A stretch of DNA of 64,000 bases from Wolbachia endosymbiont (group A) of Longitarsus flavicornis (GCF_963931955.1 NZ_OZ008337.1:1550001-1614000), one strand, 5' to 3'. Positions 8,935 through 17,072 are shown, counted from the stretch's first letter. The notes: generated by a model not told the origin, from the letters alone. Program-made: numbers and translations.

Positions 8935-9036
8935 ATGAAAGATAAAAAACCAAACCCAAGTTTAACACTTGCAGTTATTTTCAACACAATTAAGTTAATC
9001 ATAAAAGTTGGTGTAGAACGAGATTATACAGCCTAA
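8935..9036 (+). CDS. Possible 33-aa peptide
   Basis: Short frame MKDKKPNPSLTLAVIFNTIK... ending VERDYTA, between purA and the coiled-coil gene. No strong ribosome site, no relatives recognised. Could be a remnant or spurious. Confidence 0.2.
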   Translation: MKDKKPNPSLTLAVIFNTIKLIIKVGVERDYTA

Positions 9037-9042
9037 TTGTTT

Positions 9043-9093
9043 TTGAAAAAAATATATATTAATTAGTATAATATAAATGTAGTAAAGGAGGTG
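9043..9093 (+). promoter_or_regulatory. Promoter and strong ribosome-binding site of the coiled-coil gene
   Basis: TTGAAA (9043-9048), 18-bp spacer, consensus TATAAT (9067-9072), then AAAGGAGGTG (about 9084-9093) a few bases before the ATG at 9098. It is one of the strongest promoter plus Shine-Dalgarno combinations in the window. Confidence 0.65.
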
Positions 9094-9097
9094 TGTT

Positions 9098-11215
9098 ATG
9101 CCAGTGGATGTTTTGATGCAGGCAAAAGAGTTGTTCTTAGCAAAGCTGAAAGAGAAAAGCAATTTCGCTGCTCTAAGAGATCAAGATGAGTGGGAATTTC
9201 ACGATCTGTTAAGAGACTTAACAGATGAGGATTTTAAACAAATTTGTATAGATAAAACAGCAACAGAATCTGCAGGTAAGAGCTTTAAGGAAGATATAGA
9301 TAAATGCGTAGAATTAGCAGAGCAGGGAAAAAGAGCTGCAAGTAAGTATTTTAAGAAGGGAGTAAAGCTTCAAGCTTATTACATAGAAAATGATAACGCT
9401 CATAGAGTTTTGAATGTTAACCTTATTCATTACGATAAGAGTGAGCCAACGAAGATTAGTGACATTTTGCAGCAAGAGAAAGATATTAAAGAACTGAATA
9501 TCTATTGCAATAAAAAACATGAAATACACGCTCATCGAGAAGGTAAGAAAAGACATTATAAATTTAAAGAGGGCGCAGATTATGAAATGACAAGCACTTG
9601 GCCTGTAAAGGATGAGTTCGGGAATGTTTCAATTTGTACCATGACTATGAATGTAAGTAGCGATGGCATAACTGAAATACTAAAATTTAATGGTAAAGAT
9701 TTTGTGCTATCGGAGGAGATCTTAGAATTAATAAAGCAAAATGATGAATTATATATTCAAGGTCTCTCCTTATGTGATGCTGTAAGGAAATCACTAGAAA
9801 AGGGTAAGACTGCTGATGTTGTACCTACTGCTAATAATAATTTGCAAAGCGAATCTATAATGGCCTATCAAGATAAGGAACCAGAGGGGAAATTAGACCC
9901 TAAAGTTGATGCTGACAATAGCCTTCCTCCTTCTTCTATTAATAGCAATGTATTAATTCAAACGGAAGTTAAATTACAACAGATTGCAACTCAGACAGAA
10001 ATTGATTTACAACACACTGAAACTCAGACGAAAATTGACTCACAACAAATTGAAACTCAAACGGAAGTCAATTTACAGCACACTGAAACTCAGACAGAAG
10101 TTGCTTCACAACAAATTGAAACTCAAACGGAAGTCAATTTACAACACACTGAAACTCAGACAGAAGTTGCTTCACAACACATTGGAATTCAAACAGAAAT
10201 TAACTCACAACAAATGGATGAATTGATTTTAAATAATCAGACGCTGTCCAAAGAAAACGTTGAACTGAAGCAAGAAATGTCAAATTTGAAAAAAGAAACT
10301 GTTGAATTGAAGGAAGAAAAGTCTGATTTAGAGGACAAGCTTGATCAGTTAAAACACTTGAATAAGAAGATGAATGAAAACCTAGAACAGCTTTTAAAAC
10401 AAGTATTAGGTTTGCAAAAGGAGTCATCAGAATCGAAAGAGGAAACCCAAGAATTAATCAATAAGTTAAAAAATGCTGAAGCTGAAGCAAAAGGAAAAGA
10501 AGTGAATAAGAAATTTGCAGAAGCTAAGCAAAGAATTGAAGAATTAGAGAAACAGACTAGTGATTTACAAGGTAAACTTGAGAAAAAGGAGCGAGAATTC
10601 AAGGCAAAAATAGATGCAATGTGCAAGAAGTTGACGCAGCTTGAAGAAAACCTGAAGAGGAATGAGGAAGAATTTAAAAGTGTGGATGAAGAAAAAAGAA
10701 GGCTAGAGGACAAGCTGAAAATTGTTAATGCAGGAAAGAAGGAATCAGAAGACAAATTAAAAGAATTTGAAGAATGGATAGACCAAGTAGTACACATAAT
10801 GGAGGAAAATGAGCAGTTTATAAGCAATTTAAAACGTCAAATGCAAGGGTTGGAAAATGAGCATAAAGCACAACAGGAATCTTATGAACAAGAGATAGAC
10901 GAACTAAAATGGAAAGTTGGAAAGTCAGAAAATAGGCGCGATGAGTTAAAAAAGTATGTAGCATCAACATTAGAATCCATGAATAGAGAGCACGAAGATC
11001 ATGTTGATGGATTGGAAGAGGAATTTAATGAACGGAGTGAAATCATTGGAAACAAAGTTTGGGAAGTTGAAGATCTGAAGAGCGAATTACAAAACAGTGA
11101 AAAAGAGTTTTTTCGTGATCAAGTAAAAGAGTTAAGTGAAGAAATTTATCCACCTAATGATAAATCAAGAGAGGACAAGATCTCCAGTGATCATGCAAAA
11201 AATATTATACTCTAA
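9098..11215 (+). CDS. Large coiled-coil protein with tandem TQT repeats
   Basis: 705 aa, no signal peptide or membrane segment. Three parts: an apparently globular N-terminal region (1-280, mixed charge); an array of eight 11-residue repeats (about 286-372) of pattern [I/T]ETQTEVxxQx, with the Q of each QT motif at 288, 299, 310, 321, 332, 343, 354 and 365; and a long Glu/Lys heptad coiled coil (about 373-660). The ATG has an AAAGGAGG site. The stop follows an A6 tract (11197-11202); one extra A would extend the protein about 65 codons to 11403. TQT is the anchor of LC8 dynein light-chain motifs in eukaryotes, so a host-directed role is plausible but inferred. Confidence 0.85.
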   Translation: MPVDVLMQAKELFLAKLKEKSNFAALRDQDEWEFHDLLRDLTDEDFKQICIDKTATESAGKSFKEDIDKCVELAEQGKRAASKYFKKGVKLQAYYIENDNAHRVLNVNLIHYDKSEPTKISDILQQEKDIKELNIYCNKKHEIHAHREGKKRHYKFKEGADYEMTSTWPVKDEFGNVSICTMTMNVSSDGITEILKFNGKDFVLSEEILELIKQNDELYIQGLSLCDAVRKSLEKGKTADVVPTANNNLQSESIMAYQDKEPEGKLDPKVDADNSLPPSSINSNVLIQTEVKLQQIATQTEIDLQHTETQTKIDSQQIETQTEVNLQHTETQTEVASQQIETQTEVNLQHTETQTEVASQHIGIQTEINSQQMDELILNNQTLSKENVELKQEMSNLKKETVELKEEKSDLEDKLDQLKHLNKKMNENLEQLLKQVLGLQKESSESKEETQELINKLKNAEAEAKGKEVNKKFAEAKQRIEELEKQTSDLQGKLEKKEREFKAKIDAMCKKLTQLEENLKRNEEEFKSVDEEKRRLEDKLKIVNAGKKESEDKLKEFEEWIDQVVHIMEENEQFISNLKRQMQGLENEHKAQQESYEQEIDELKWKVGKSENRRDELKKYVASTLESMNREHEDHVDGLEEEFNERSEIIGNKVWEVEDLKSELQNSEKEFFRDQVKELSEEIYPPNDKSREDKISSDHAKNIIL
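9953..10216 (+). repeat. 33-bp tandem repeats coding the TQT array
   Basis: Eight in-frame 33-bp units coding 11-residue repeats, with a higher-order 66-bp alternation (NLQH-TETQTEV-ASQQ-IETQTEV) repeated nearly verbatim in the centre. The near identity of the central units points to recent unequal exchange or slippage, so copy number may vary between strains. Confidence 0.85.
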
Positions 11216-11403
11216 CGGGAGACATTTTCAATGAGCCTGATAATGTTCCACGAAAGAAGAGAAAATTATCCGGATCTTTCAGCCTTGATAGCACATATTA
11301 TAGCGATGAGGAGAATTGTGATAATGATTTATCTTTCAACATAAGTCCTATAAGTTCTACTGAGAAGGTAGCAGAGAGTAGATGTAGGGAGGCATTATTG
11401 TGA
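11215..11403 (+). pseudogene. Frameshifted C-terminal extension of the coiled-coil protein
   Basis: Directly past the annotated stop, the +1 frame stays open for 62 codons (TGDIFNEPDNVPRKKRKLSG... to CREALL) and ends at TGA 11401-11403. It has protein-like composition, including a PRKKRK basic cluster and an acidic YYSDEENCDNDL patch. Inserting one A in the A6 run at 11197-11202 joins it to the 705-aa frame. A sequencing or assembly error, slippage, or a true truncation could each explain it. Confidence 0.5.
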
Positions 11404-11514
11404 AGATAGTTGTGCAAGAGAAATACTTAAGTGAGGTGCAAAAGGTCTTTTGTGTTGATAATAATTTAAAATCTATAGTAGACTGAAAAAGATTATTAAA
11501 TTATAATATAACAT

Positions 11515-11778
11515 ATGATAAAAGACGAGAAATCGAAAACAATTTTTGAAGTGGAAGGGGCAGTAACTGCTTTACTACCTGCAGCAGAATTCAGAGTGAA
11601 ACTGGACAATGAACATGAGATTATCTGTCATGTATCAGGGAAAGTGAGAAGAAGTAAAATACGCATCATTATAGGGGATAGGGTGTTAGTTGAGATGAGC
11701 ATTTACGATAGGAATGCGAAAAAAGGTCGGATCATTAGAAGGCTTAAAGGTACAAGTGACAGAACGATCTCTAAATAA
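11515..11778 (+). CDS. infA: Translation initiation factor IF-1
   Basis: Single OB-fold protein that binds the 30S A site during initiation. The 87-aa sequence reads EVEGAVTALLPAAEFRVKLDNEHEIICHVSGKVRRSKIRIIIGDRVLVEMSIYD..., matching the IF-1 core (G-x-V, F-x-V-x-L-x-N-x-H, GK-x-R...I-x-GD-x-V). It has a slightly longer C-terminal tail than E. coli IF-1, as in other Alphaproteobacteria. Its 3' end overlaps the start of maf, so the two are probably cotranscribed, a common alphaproteobacterial pairing. Confidence 0.95.
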   Translation: MIKDEKSKTIFEVEGAVTALLPAAEFRVKLDNEHEIICHVSGKVRRSKIRIIIGDRVLVEMSIYDRNAKKGRIIRRLKGTSDRTISK

Positions 11779-12388
11779 TCTTATTCTTGCTTCATCATCG
11801 AAAAGGCGTATAGCTTTACTAAAACAAATAAATATTGAGCCAGGTTTAATTTTGCCAGCAGACATAGATGAAGCCCCTTTAAAAAAGGAACTTCCGAAGG
11901 ATTACTCAATCCGTATGGCAAAAAGCAAAGCTGAGAAAATACAAAGTTTAAATCCAAATTATTTTGTGCTTGGTGTTGATACAGTTGTTGCTTGTGGTAG
12001 AAGAATATTGCTCAAAGCTGAAAACGTTGAGCAAGCAGAAAAATGCATCCGCTTGTTATCAGGAAGAAGGCATAGAGTATACACCAGTGTGTGTCTATTA
12101 ACTCCCGATCAATCTAAACAACATATTAGAACTGTGGTTACAATAGTGAAATTTAAACGTCTCAGTGAACAAGAAATTAAGTATTATTTAGCATCAGAAG
12201 AGTGGAAAAATAGGGCAGGGGGATGCAATATACAAGGCCTTGCTGGAATGTTCGTATTGTTCTTACGCGGCTCCTACTCTTCCGTTATAGGGTTACCATT
12301 ACATGAAACCTATTGTTTGCTAAGCAATTATTTTAACCTCAATTGGGAATGTTCAAAAAAGTATGCGCGTCAAGTTAAGGGAAAATGA
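11756..12388 (+). CDS. maf: Maf/YceF-type nucleotide pyrophosphatase with a TIR-derived C-terminus
   Basis: House-cleaning nucleoside triphosphate pyrophosphatase. The N-terminal signature LILASSSKRRIALL and the conserved blocks ADIDEAPLKKE, AKSKAEKI, VLGVDTVV and LSGRRHRVYT are all present. Upstream in-frame ATG 11714 is deep inside infA; the GTG at 11756 (VTERSLNN) gives the usual N-terminus and overlaps infA by 23 bp. After the normal family end (GLPLHETYCLLSNYF) the last ~14 codons are read from an IS256-type terminal repeat (12345-12381) that also appears at 61121 and 62515. The native C-terminus was therefore replaced or extended by an insertion. Confidence 0.9.
   Translation: MTERSLNNLILASSSKRRIALLKQINIEPGLILPADIDEAPLKKELPKDYSIRMAKSKAEKIQSLNPNYFVLGVDTVVACGRRILLKAENVEQAEKCIRLLSGRRHRVYTSVCLLTPDQSKQHIRTVVTIVKFKRLSEQEIKYYLASEEWKNRAGGCNIQGLAGMFVLFLRGSYSSVIGLPLHETYCLLSNYFNLNWECSKKYARQVKGK
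12345..12381. repeat. Solo IS256-type terminal repeat inside the maf 3' end
   Basis: GGGAATGTTCAAAAAAG followed by TATGCGCGTCAAGTTAAGG. The same ~36-bp sequence occurs at 61121-61156, inverted at 61327-61362, and at 62515-62550; the first 17 bp also start the IS256 remnant at 14240. No opposite repeat was found nearby, so it is a solo end. Confidence 0.75.
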
Positions 12389-12627
12389 GCAAATTTAGTG
12401 CACTCAAAGTTGATATTCTTGTTTTTCTGTATTTGTCTTTTAAGGAAAATTTTGACCAGGTTGAGGTGAGTTTTTTGAGGAAAATTTGTACCTTACTGAC
12501 GTAATATAGAGCTCAATAAGATGTGTATTCATTTTGAATTATAGGTAAACCTTAGCTATAGAATATAGATCAGAAGTGACAGACCTTGAAAAAAGGCATA
12601 ACATTCTTAATAAACGTAAAAAGCTTT

Positions 12628-13422
12628 ATGAAGATCAGAATTGGAGTAATAGGCTGCTTAGGCAGAATGAGCAAGAAAATACTCAATGAATTAATTACAA
12701 ATACCAAAGTGGAAATAGCAGGTGCTGTTGCCCGTTCGAGCAGTAAGTACATAGGCTTAGATATTGGACCAATTATAGGCTGCAGTTCCAATCTAGGAAT
12801 TAAAGTTACAAGTTCTATTAGTGGCATATTTGAGTCATCTGACGTTGTAATAGATTTTACAACTAAAGAATGTATGTTAGACTGCCTTAAAGCAGCTGTA
12901 AAATTTAAAACACCGCTGGTTAGTGGCACAACTGGAATAGAAGGTGTCGATTTGAAAGAATATGCTGCTGAAGTTCCAATATTATGGTCAGCAAATATGA
13001 GTGTTGGGGTTAATGTGTTGCTGAAATTGGTAAAAAAAGCTGCTGAGCTTTTAGGTAATGAATATGACGTTGAGATTTGGGAAATGCATCATAACTTAAA
13101 AAAGGACTCACCATCTGGAACAGCTATGGAACTTGGCAAAACAATTGCTAACGCTTCAAGAGTGGATTTTCAGTCCAATCAATATCTACATAGCGGTTCA
13201 AACATAAGAAAAAAGGGGGGAATAGGTTTTGCAGTATCTCGTGGAGGTGGAGTAATAGGAGATCACAGCGTGATGTTTGTTAATTCTGATGAACGGATAG
13301 AACTAAACCACAAAGCAATTGATCGCACAACGTTTGCTAGAGGAGCTGTTCAAGCAGCAGTATGGCTATACGAAAATAAAAGAGAAATTCCGGGGCTCTA
13401 TTCAATGCAGGATGTGATATGA
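12628..13422 (+). CDS. dapB: 4-hydroxy-tetrahydrodipicolinate reductase
   Basis: NAD(P)H-dependent step of the diaminopimelate/lysine pathway, supplying DAP for the residual peptidoglycan. The nucleotide-binding motif at the N-terminus is IRIGVIGCLGRMSK, and the catalytic block is EMHHNLKKDSPSGTA. Other typical blocks are VVIDFTTKE, TGTTG and the C-terminal RTTFARGAV. A TTG at 12586 would add 14 residues (MKKGITFLINVKSF), but the ATG at 12628 directly precedes the Rossmann strand and fits the family. Its stop overlaps the pstB ATG (ATGA), implying coupled translation. Confidence 0.95.
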   Translation: MKIRIGVIGCLGRMSKKILNELITNTKVEIAGAVARSSSKYIGLDIGPIIGCSSNLGIKVTSSISGIFESSDVVIDFTTKECMLDCLKAAVKFKTPLVSGTTGIEGVDLKEYAAEVPILWSANMSVGVNVLLKLVKKAAELLGNEYDVEIWEMHHNLKKDSPSGTAMELGKTIANASRVDFQSNQYLHSGSNIRKKGGIGFAVSRGGGVIGDHSVMFVNSDERIELNHKAIDRTTFARGAVQAAVWLYENKREIPGLYSMQDVI

Positions 13423-14177
13423 GCAATACACGTGCCTCTGTTAAAGATTTAAATCTCTGGTACGGCTCTAAGCAAGTTTTATTCGATATAAATTTGGATA
13501 TTTATAAGAAAAAAGTTACTACTTTTATCGGACCATCCGGGTGCGGTAAATCGACATTTTTGCGTTGTTTTAATCGTATGAATGACTATGTACCAGGTTG
13601 CAAAACTGTTGGTGAATTAGATATCGATGGGCTGGGTGATATATATTCACGCGATATGGATGTTGTGCTACTTAGAGCAAAAGTTGGCATGGTATTTCAA
13701 AAGCCCAATCCTTTTCCAAAATCAATATATGACAATGTTGCTTATGGACCAAAACTGCATGGTATGGCGAAGGATAAGCAAAAATTGAATGAGATGGTGG
13801 AAAATAGTTTAACTAAAGTTGGCTTATGGAAAGAATTAAAAGACAGATTGCAAGATAGCGCACTCAATTTATCCGGTGGCCAACAACAGAGGCTATGCAT
13901 CGCTCGCGCAATTGCAGTGAAGCCAACTATTTTATTAATGGATGAACCGTGCTCTGCTCTTGATCCGATGGCAACCAATGCAATCGAAAATCTTATACAA
14001 GAGCTGAAATTAAGATTTACTATAATTATGGTGACTCATTCAATGAAGCAAGCTAAAAAGTTATCTGATAGTGTAATTTTCTTTCATAATGGCAGAATTG
14101 TTGAGTCTGGAAGCACTCAAGAAATATTCGAAAATGCCCAATCTCCCTTAACAAAAGAGTATATCCTGGATCATTAA
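13419..14177 (+). CDS. pstB: Phosphate ABC transporter ATP-binding protein
   Basis: ATPase of the high-affinity phosphate importer, on the cytoplasmic face. 252 aa with Walker A GPSGCGKST (38-46), Q-loop region MVFQKPNPFPKSIYDNVAYG (characteristic of PstB), signature LSGGQQQR (from about 151), Walker B ILLMDEP ending near 176, and the switch His in VTHSMKQA. It overlaps dapB by 4 bp. The permease and binding-protein genes pstS/A/C are not in the window, which is usual for the dispersed transporter genes of Rickettsiales. Confidence 0.95.
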   Translation: MSNTRASVKDLNLWYGSKQVLFDINLDIYKKKVTTFIGPSGCGKSTFLRCFNRMNDYVPGCKTVGELDIDGLGDIYSRDMDVVLLRAKVGMVFQKPNPFPKSIYDNVAYGPKLHGMAKDKQKLNEMVENSLTKVGLWKELKDRLQDSALNLSGGQQQRLCIARAIAVKPTILLMDEPCSALDPMATNAIENLIQELKLRFTIIMVTHSMKQAKKLSDSVIFFHNGRIVESGSTQEIFENAQSPLTKEYILDH

Positions 14178-14239
14178 ATTTCTGCAATCAAAATAGCTTG
14201 GCTACCTTAAAAAATGTATCCGTATGCTGTATCTGTCGT

Positions 14240-14570
14240 GGGAATGTTCAAAAAAGTGTGTCAAACCGCATTTTTCAGTTCAACTCAATTTTCAATCTAT
14301 CTGGAAAGAAAATATCAAGTTGAGACATAGTTAAAGCCCAATTAGGCAGAGCCGTAGCCCATTTTTGCTCTGCCTTTTTATAGCACAATATACCTGTTTG
14401 TACAAGCTAGTAAATGAGCCCTTGGTTTTAGTGAATTTTCTGATCTGTCTATGCAGCTCCTCAATTGGATTTGTGGTGTAAATTAGCCTCCTAACCGGAC
14501 TAAAATACTTAAAATAGCCGGATCCAATTGTTCTGCCACGATTTTATAACCAAAGGACACTTTTCTCTCC
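14240..14570 (-). pseudogene. IS256-family transposase, C-terminal remnant with its terminal repeat
   Basis: On the minus strand, disconnected frames read KSWQNNWIRLF, then YFSPVRRLIYTTNPIEELHRQIRK, then LYKQVYCAIKKAEQKWATALPNWALTMSQLDIFFPDRLKIELN: the C-terminal hallmark (YTTNxIE) of mutator-type transposases. At least two frameshifts break it. At the downstream end lies GGGAATGTTCAAAAAAGTGTGTC, the IS256-type inverted repeat. No other end is visible, so only a truncated tail remains. The stretch 14571-14750 shows no further gene. Confidence 0.75.
14345..14379 (+). terminator. Candidate rho-independent terminator after pstB
   Basis: Perfect 8-bp stem GGCAGAGC (14345-14352) and GCTCTGCC (14367-14374), 14-nt loop, followed by T5. 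It lies inside IS256 transposase remnant sequence (antisense to a KKAEQKWATALPN-like segment), so it may be a coincidental or co-opted hairpin. Confidence 0.4.
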
Positions 14571-14774
14571 ATAATTATTTCTGACTTTTTAGTTCAGTTT
14601 TTAACCATTCTTTCCTTAACTTAATGGCAGCGAACCTTAGGATAAACAGGCGAAGTAATTTTTTACTGAATTTTGTTTTAGCTATCAATCAACCGAAGCT
14701 CAAATATCTTGACATTTATTTAATGTTGCTATATAATAGCTATGTATATTTTGTGTACTATAGCAATAAAATTA

Positions 14775-15042
14775 CCTTGTAATAGGTGTATTGGACCCGA
14801 GGGCAGTACTCGGCGCCTCCACCATGTTTTTTAATTTATATGGGGGCGAATAAGGATCGACATGCATAGTAAAGATGGTAGCTTTGCTCGGTTAGACACC
14901 ACCGCTAAGAGTTCATAATTTAAATGCAAACGATAATTTTGCTGCTGAAGACAATGTTGCAATAGCTGCTTAATTTAAGCACTATAACTTCATTGCTATA
15001 AGCACGGTTCAGGGAACGCCGGGTAACAGAAGTTCCCCAAAA
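14775..15042 (+). ncRNA. ssrA: tmRNA (permuted, two-piece)
   Basis: The circularly permuted alphaproteobacterial form. The acceptor piece comes first: the T-arm CCCGAG-loop-CTCGG, then GCCTCCACCA ending at 14824. A short spacer follows (TGTTTTTTAATTTATAT), then the coding piece starting GGGGGCGAATAAGGATCGAC at 14842. GGGGGC pairs with GCCUCC, giving a G-U wobble at the third pair, the alanine identity element. The tag frame starts with resume codon GCA at 14926 and reads ANDNFAAEDNVAIAA, stop 14971-14973. A 3' hairpin (GGGAAC...GTTCCCC) ends near 15042. The 5' end of the acceptor piece is approximate. Confidence 0.93.
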
Positions 15043-15063
15043 ATTTACGTATGTGAAAGTTGT

Positions 15064-15501
15064 ATGGAGCAAACAGATTACAAAAAATTGCTTAATTCTG
15101 TTAAGTTTCAAGTTATCAAAAAAACTTTAGATGTTATATCAGGTAATGGTTTTACCCCTCACTTAGAAATATTATTTTTCACGTATTTTAATGGTGTGAT
15201 CATGCCAGATCGTTTGAAAAAGTCATACCCTACTCAAATGCTTATCATATTACAGCATCAATTCTATGATTTAAAAGTTTCTGAGGATAAATTTAGCGTC
15301 AGTTTGAGTTTTCAAGGAAAACAAGAGCGAATTACTATACCGTTTTTTGCTATTAGTGAGTTTCGTGATAAAATTTCAGGAGATGTTTTAATATTTGACA
15401 AAATCAGTATCGATTCTGATAAAGAATACAAAAGTGAAAAATGTACTGAAAAATTATCAAACGGTAGTATTATATCCATAGATCAACTGCGTGATAAATA
15501 G
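15064..15501 (+). CDS. sspB: ClpXP adaptor SspB (alphaproteobacterial type)
   Basis: 145-aa protein matching the SspB adaptor family: MEQTDYKKLLNSVKFQVIKKTLDVI, then HLEILFFTYFNGVIMPDRLKKSYPTQMLIILQHQFYDLKV, then VSLSFQGKQERITIPFFAISEF. SspB tethers ssrA-tagged proteins to ClpX for degradation. It starts 22 bp after the tmRNA 3' end, so tag and tag-delivery factor are genomic neighbours. It lacks an obvious long flexible C-terminal XB tail with a clear hydrophobic cluster; the tail ends SNGSIISIDQLRDK, which may serve. Confidence 0.85.
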   Translation: MEQTDYKKLLNSVKFQVIKKTLDVISGNGFTPHLEILFFTYFNGVIMPDRLKKSYPTQMLIILQHQFYDLKVSEDKFSVSLSFQGKQERITIPFFAISEFRDKISGDVLIFDKISIDSDKEYKSEKCTEKLSNGSIISIDQLRDK

Positions 15502-15512
15502 TTACTCATAAA

Positions 15513-17066
15513 ATGGTTTGCATAAGTTATCTAGCAGTGCAACTAAACAAATACAAAAATCAAAACGTTGCGGTTTTTGGTCTTGGTAAAACTGGTTTAT
15601 CCGTCATTAACGCTCTAATAAAGAGTGGTGCAAGAGTATATGCATGGGATGATCATGAAGAGCAAATAGCAAATGCAAAAATGATGAATAAAAAATGTAA
15701 TTTTATTCATCCCAAGGAATACAATTGGCATGAGATCAGTGCATTGGTTTTAAGCCCTGGAGTGCCAACAGAGCCACATTGGATAGTAAAACTTGCAAGG
15801 AGATTTGATTGCAAAATAAAATCAGACATTGAGCTATTTCTTGAAGCTAAAACTACAAACCAGAAGGTAATAGGCGTCACAGGAACAAATGGTAAATCAA
15901 CCACTACATCACTAATAGGGCACATATTAAAATCTGCAGGGAAAAAAGTAGCTATTGGTGGAAATTTAGGCGTTCCTGTTTTGGATCTAGAAAGAGATGC
16001 AGAAATTTATGTAATCGAACTCTCCTCTTTTCAATTGGAGTTGATGAATGAAATTAACGTGGACATTTCAGCACTGCTCAATATTACACCAGATCACATA
16101 GATAGGCATGGAAGTATGGAGAACTACATAGCAACTAAATTAAAACTGATAAACGGTAGTGAGGTTGCCGTAATAGGATGTGACAATGAGATTACTGCTG
16201 ATATATTCAACAAATTCACTGGAGACAAAATTCCAATCTCAGTAACATATTCCCCGATGTCATTCCAGCGCGTGACGCTGGAATCCAGAAAAGAAAAACC
16301 ATTGCCAACTACTCAGATGACAGAGGGTGGTGCAAGAGATCTAATATCATTGGCAGGTAACAATTTGCTTGATTATAGTGAACAGATTACTGGTATAGAT
16401 CGAAATTATCTGGATCCCAGTGTCAGCTACTTGGATGACAAAAGGGACACTGGGATCCAGAAGATCTCGTTAAAACTAGAGAATCATAGCTTATCAGTAA
16501 GCGACGTGAAAATAAACCTAATATCCAATGCAGAAAACATAGCAGCCGCATATGCCGTATGTAAGCTACTTGGAGTAGATAGCAACACTATTATCAATGG
16601 AATCAAGTCCTTTTCAGGACTGAGGCATAGGAATGAACCGCTCGGCAAAATAAGAAATGTGTTTTTCGTGAACGATAGCAAAGCAACTAATGCAAAGTCG
16701 AGCGAAAAGGCGATCTTATCTTATGAAAACATATATTGGATTGTTGGTGGAAAAAGTAAAGAGGGTGGAATAGAATCATTAAGCAAGCATTTCACAAGGA
16801 TTAGAAAAGCTTTTCTTATTGGAGAATCAACCGAGGCTTTTGCAAATGTTATGGAGGATAAAGTAGATTTTGTGAAATGTTGCAATCTAGAAGATGCATT
16901 CAGATTGGCTTTTGAAGAGGCCTTAAATAGCACAGAAGAAGTAACAATATTACTTTCTCCCGCGTGTGCTTCTTTTGATCAATGGAAAAATTTCGAGGAA
17001 CGCGGCGAAGCATTTTGTAGAATGTTTGAAAATCTCAGGTACAATCACACATGCTGTTTAGTATAA
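15513..17066 (+). CDS. murD: UDP-N-acetylmuramoylalanine-D-glutamate ligase with palindromic-element insertions
   Basis: Cytoplasmic Mur ligase adding D-Glu to UDP-MurNAc-L-Ala. The N-terminal Rossmann motif VAVFGLGKTGLS is present, with the ATP loop GVTGTNGKSTTT (about 121-132), LNITPDHIDRHGS, and the C-terminal FVNDSKATNAKS and LSPACASFDQWKNFEERG. It is 517 aa, some 55-70 longer than typical MurD. The excess coincides with two palindromic elements read in frame at about residues 249-259 and 299-316, in the central domain. The reading frame is intact throughout. Its start lies 12 bp after sspB, suggesting a shared transcript. Confidence 0.95.
   Translation: MVCISYLAVQLNKYKNQNVAVFGLGKTGLSVINALIKSGARVYAWDDHEEQIANAKMMNKKCNFIHPKEYNWHEISALVLSPGVPTEPHWIVKLARRFDCKIKSDIELFLEAKTTNQKVIGVTGTNGKSTTTSLIGHILKSAGKKVAIGGNLGVPVLDLERDAEIYVIELSSFQLELMNEINVDISALLNITPDHIDRHGSMENYIATKLKLINGSEVAVIGCDNEITADIFNKFTGDKIPISVTYSPMSFQRVTLESRKEKPLPTTQMTEGGARDLISLAGNNLLDYSEQITGIDRNYLDPSVSYLDDKRDTGIQKISLKLENHSLSVSDVKINLISNAENIAAAYAVCKLLGVDSNTIINGIKSFSGLRHRNEPLGKIRNVFFVNDSKATNAKSSEKAILSYENIYWIVGGKSKEGGIESLSKHFTRIRKAFLIGESTEAFANVMEDKVDFVKCCNLEDAFRLAFEEALNSTEEVTILLSPACASFDQWKNFEERGEAFCRMFENLRYNHTCCLV
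16258..16288. repeat. Palindromic element inside murD (first)
   Basis: GTCATTCCAGCGCGTGACGCTGGAATCCAG-type repeat, stem TTCCAGCG/CGCTGGAA, translated as SFQRVTLESR. The same consensus is common between Wolbachia genes. Confidence 0.8.
16410..16460. repeat. Palindromic element inside murD (second)
   Basis: CTGGATCCCAGTGTC at the left and GACACTGGGATCCAG at the right form a perfect 15-bp inverted repeat around a 21-bp centre, translated as LDPSVSYLDDKRDTGIQ. Confidence 0.85.
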
Positions 17067-17072
17067 TGTTGC

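Noticed and set aside
10345..10827. 160-codon Ser/Phe-rich frame on the minus strand
   Set aside because: Antisense of the Glu/Lys coiled coil (GAA/AAA codons read backwards give TTC/TTT); a composition artefact.
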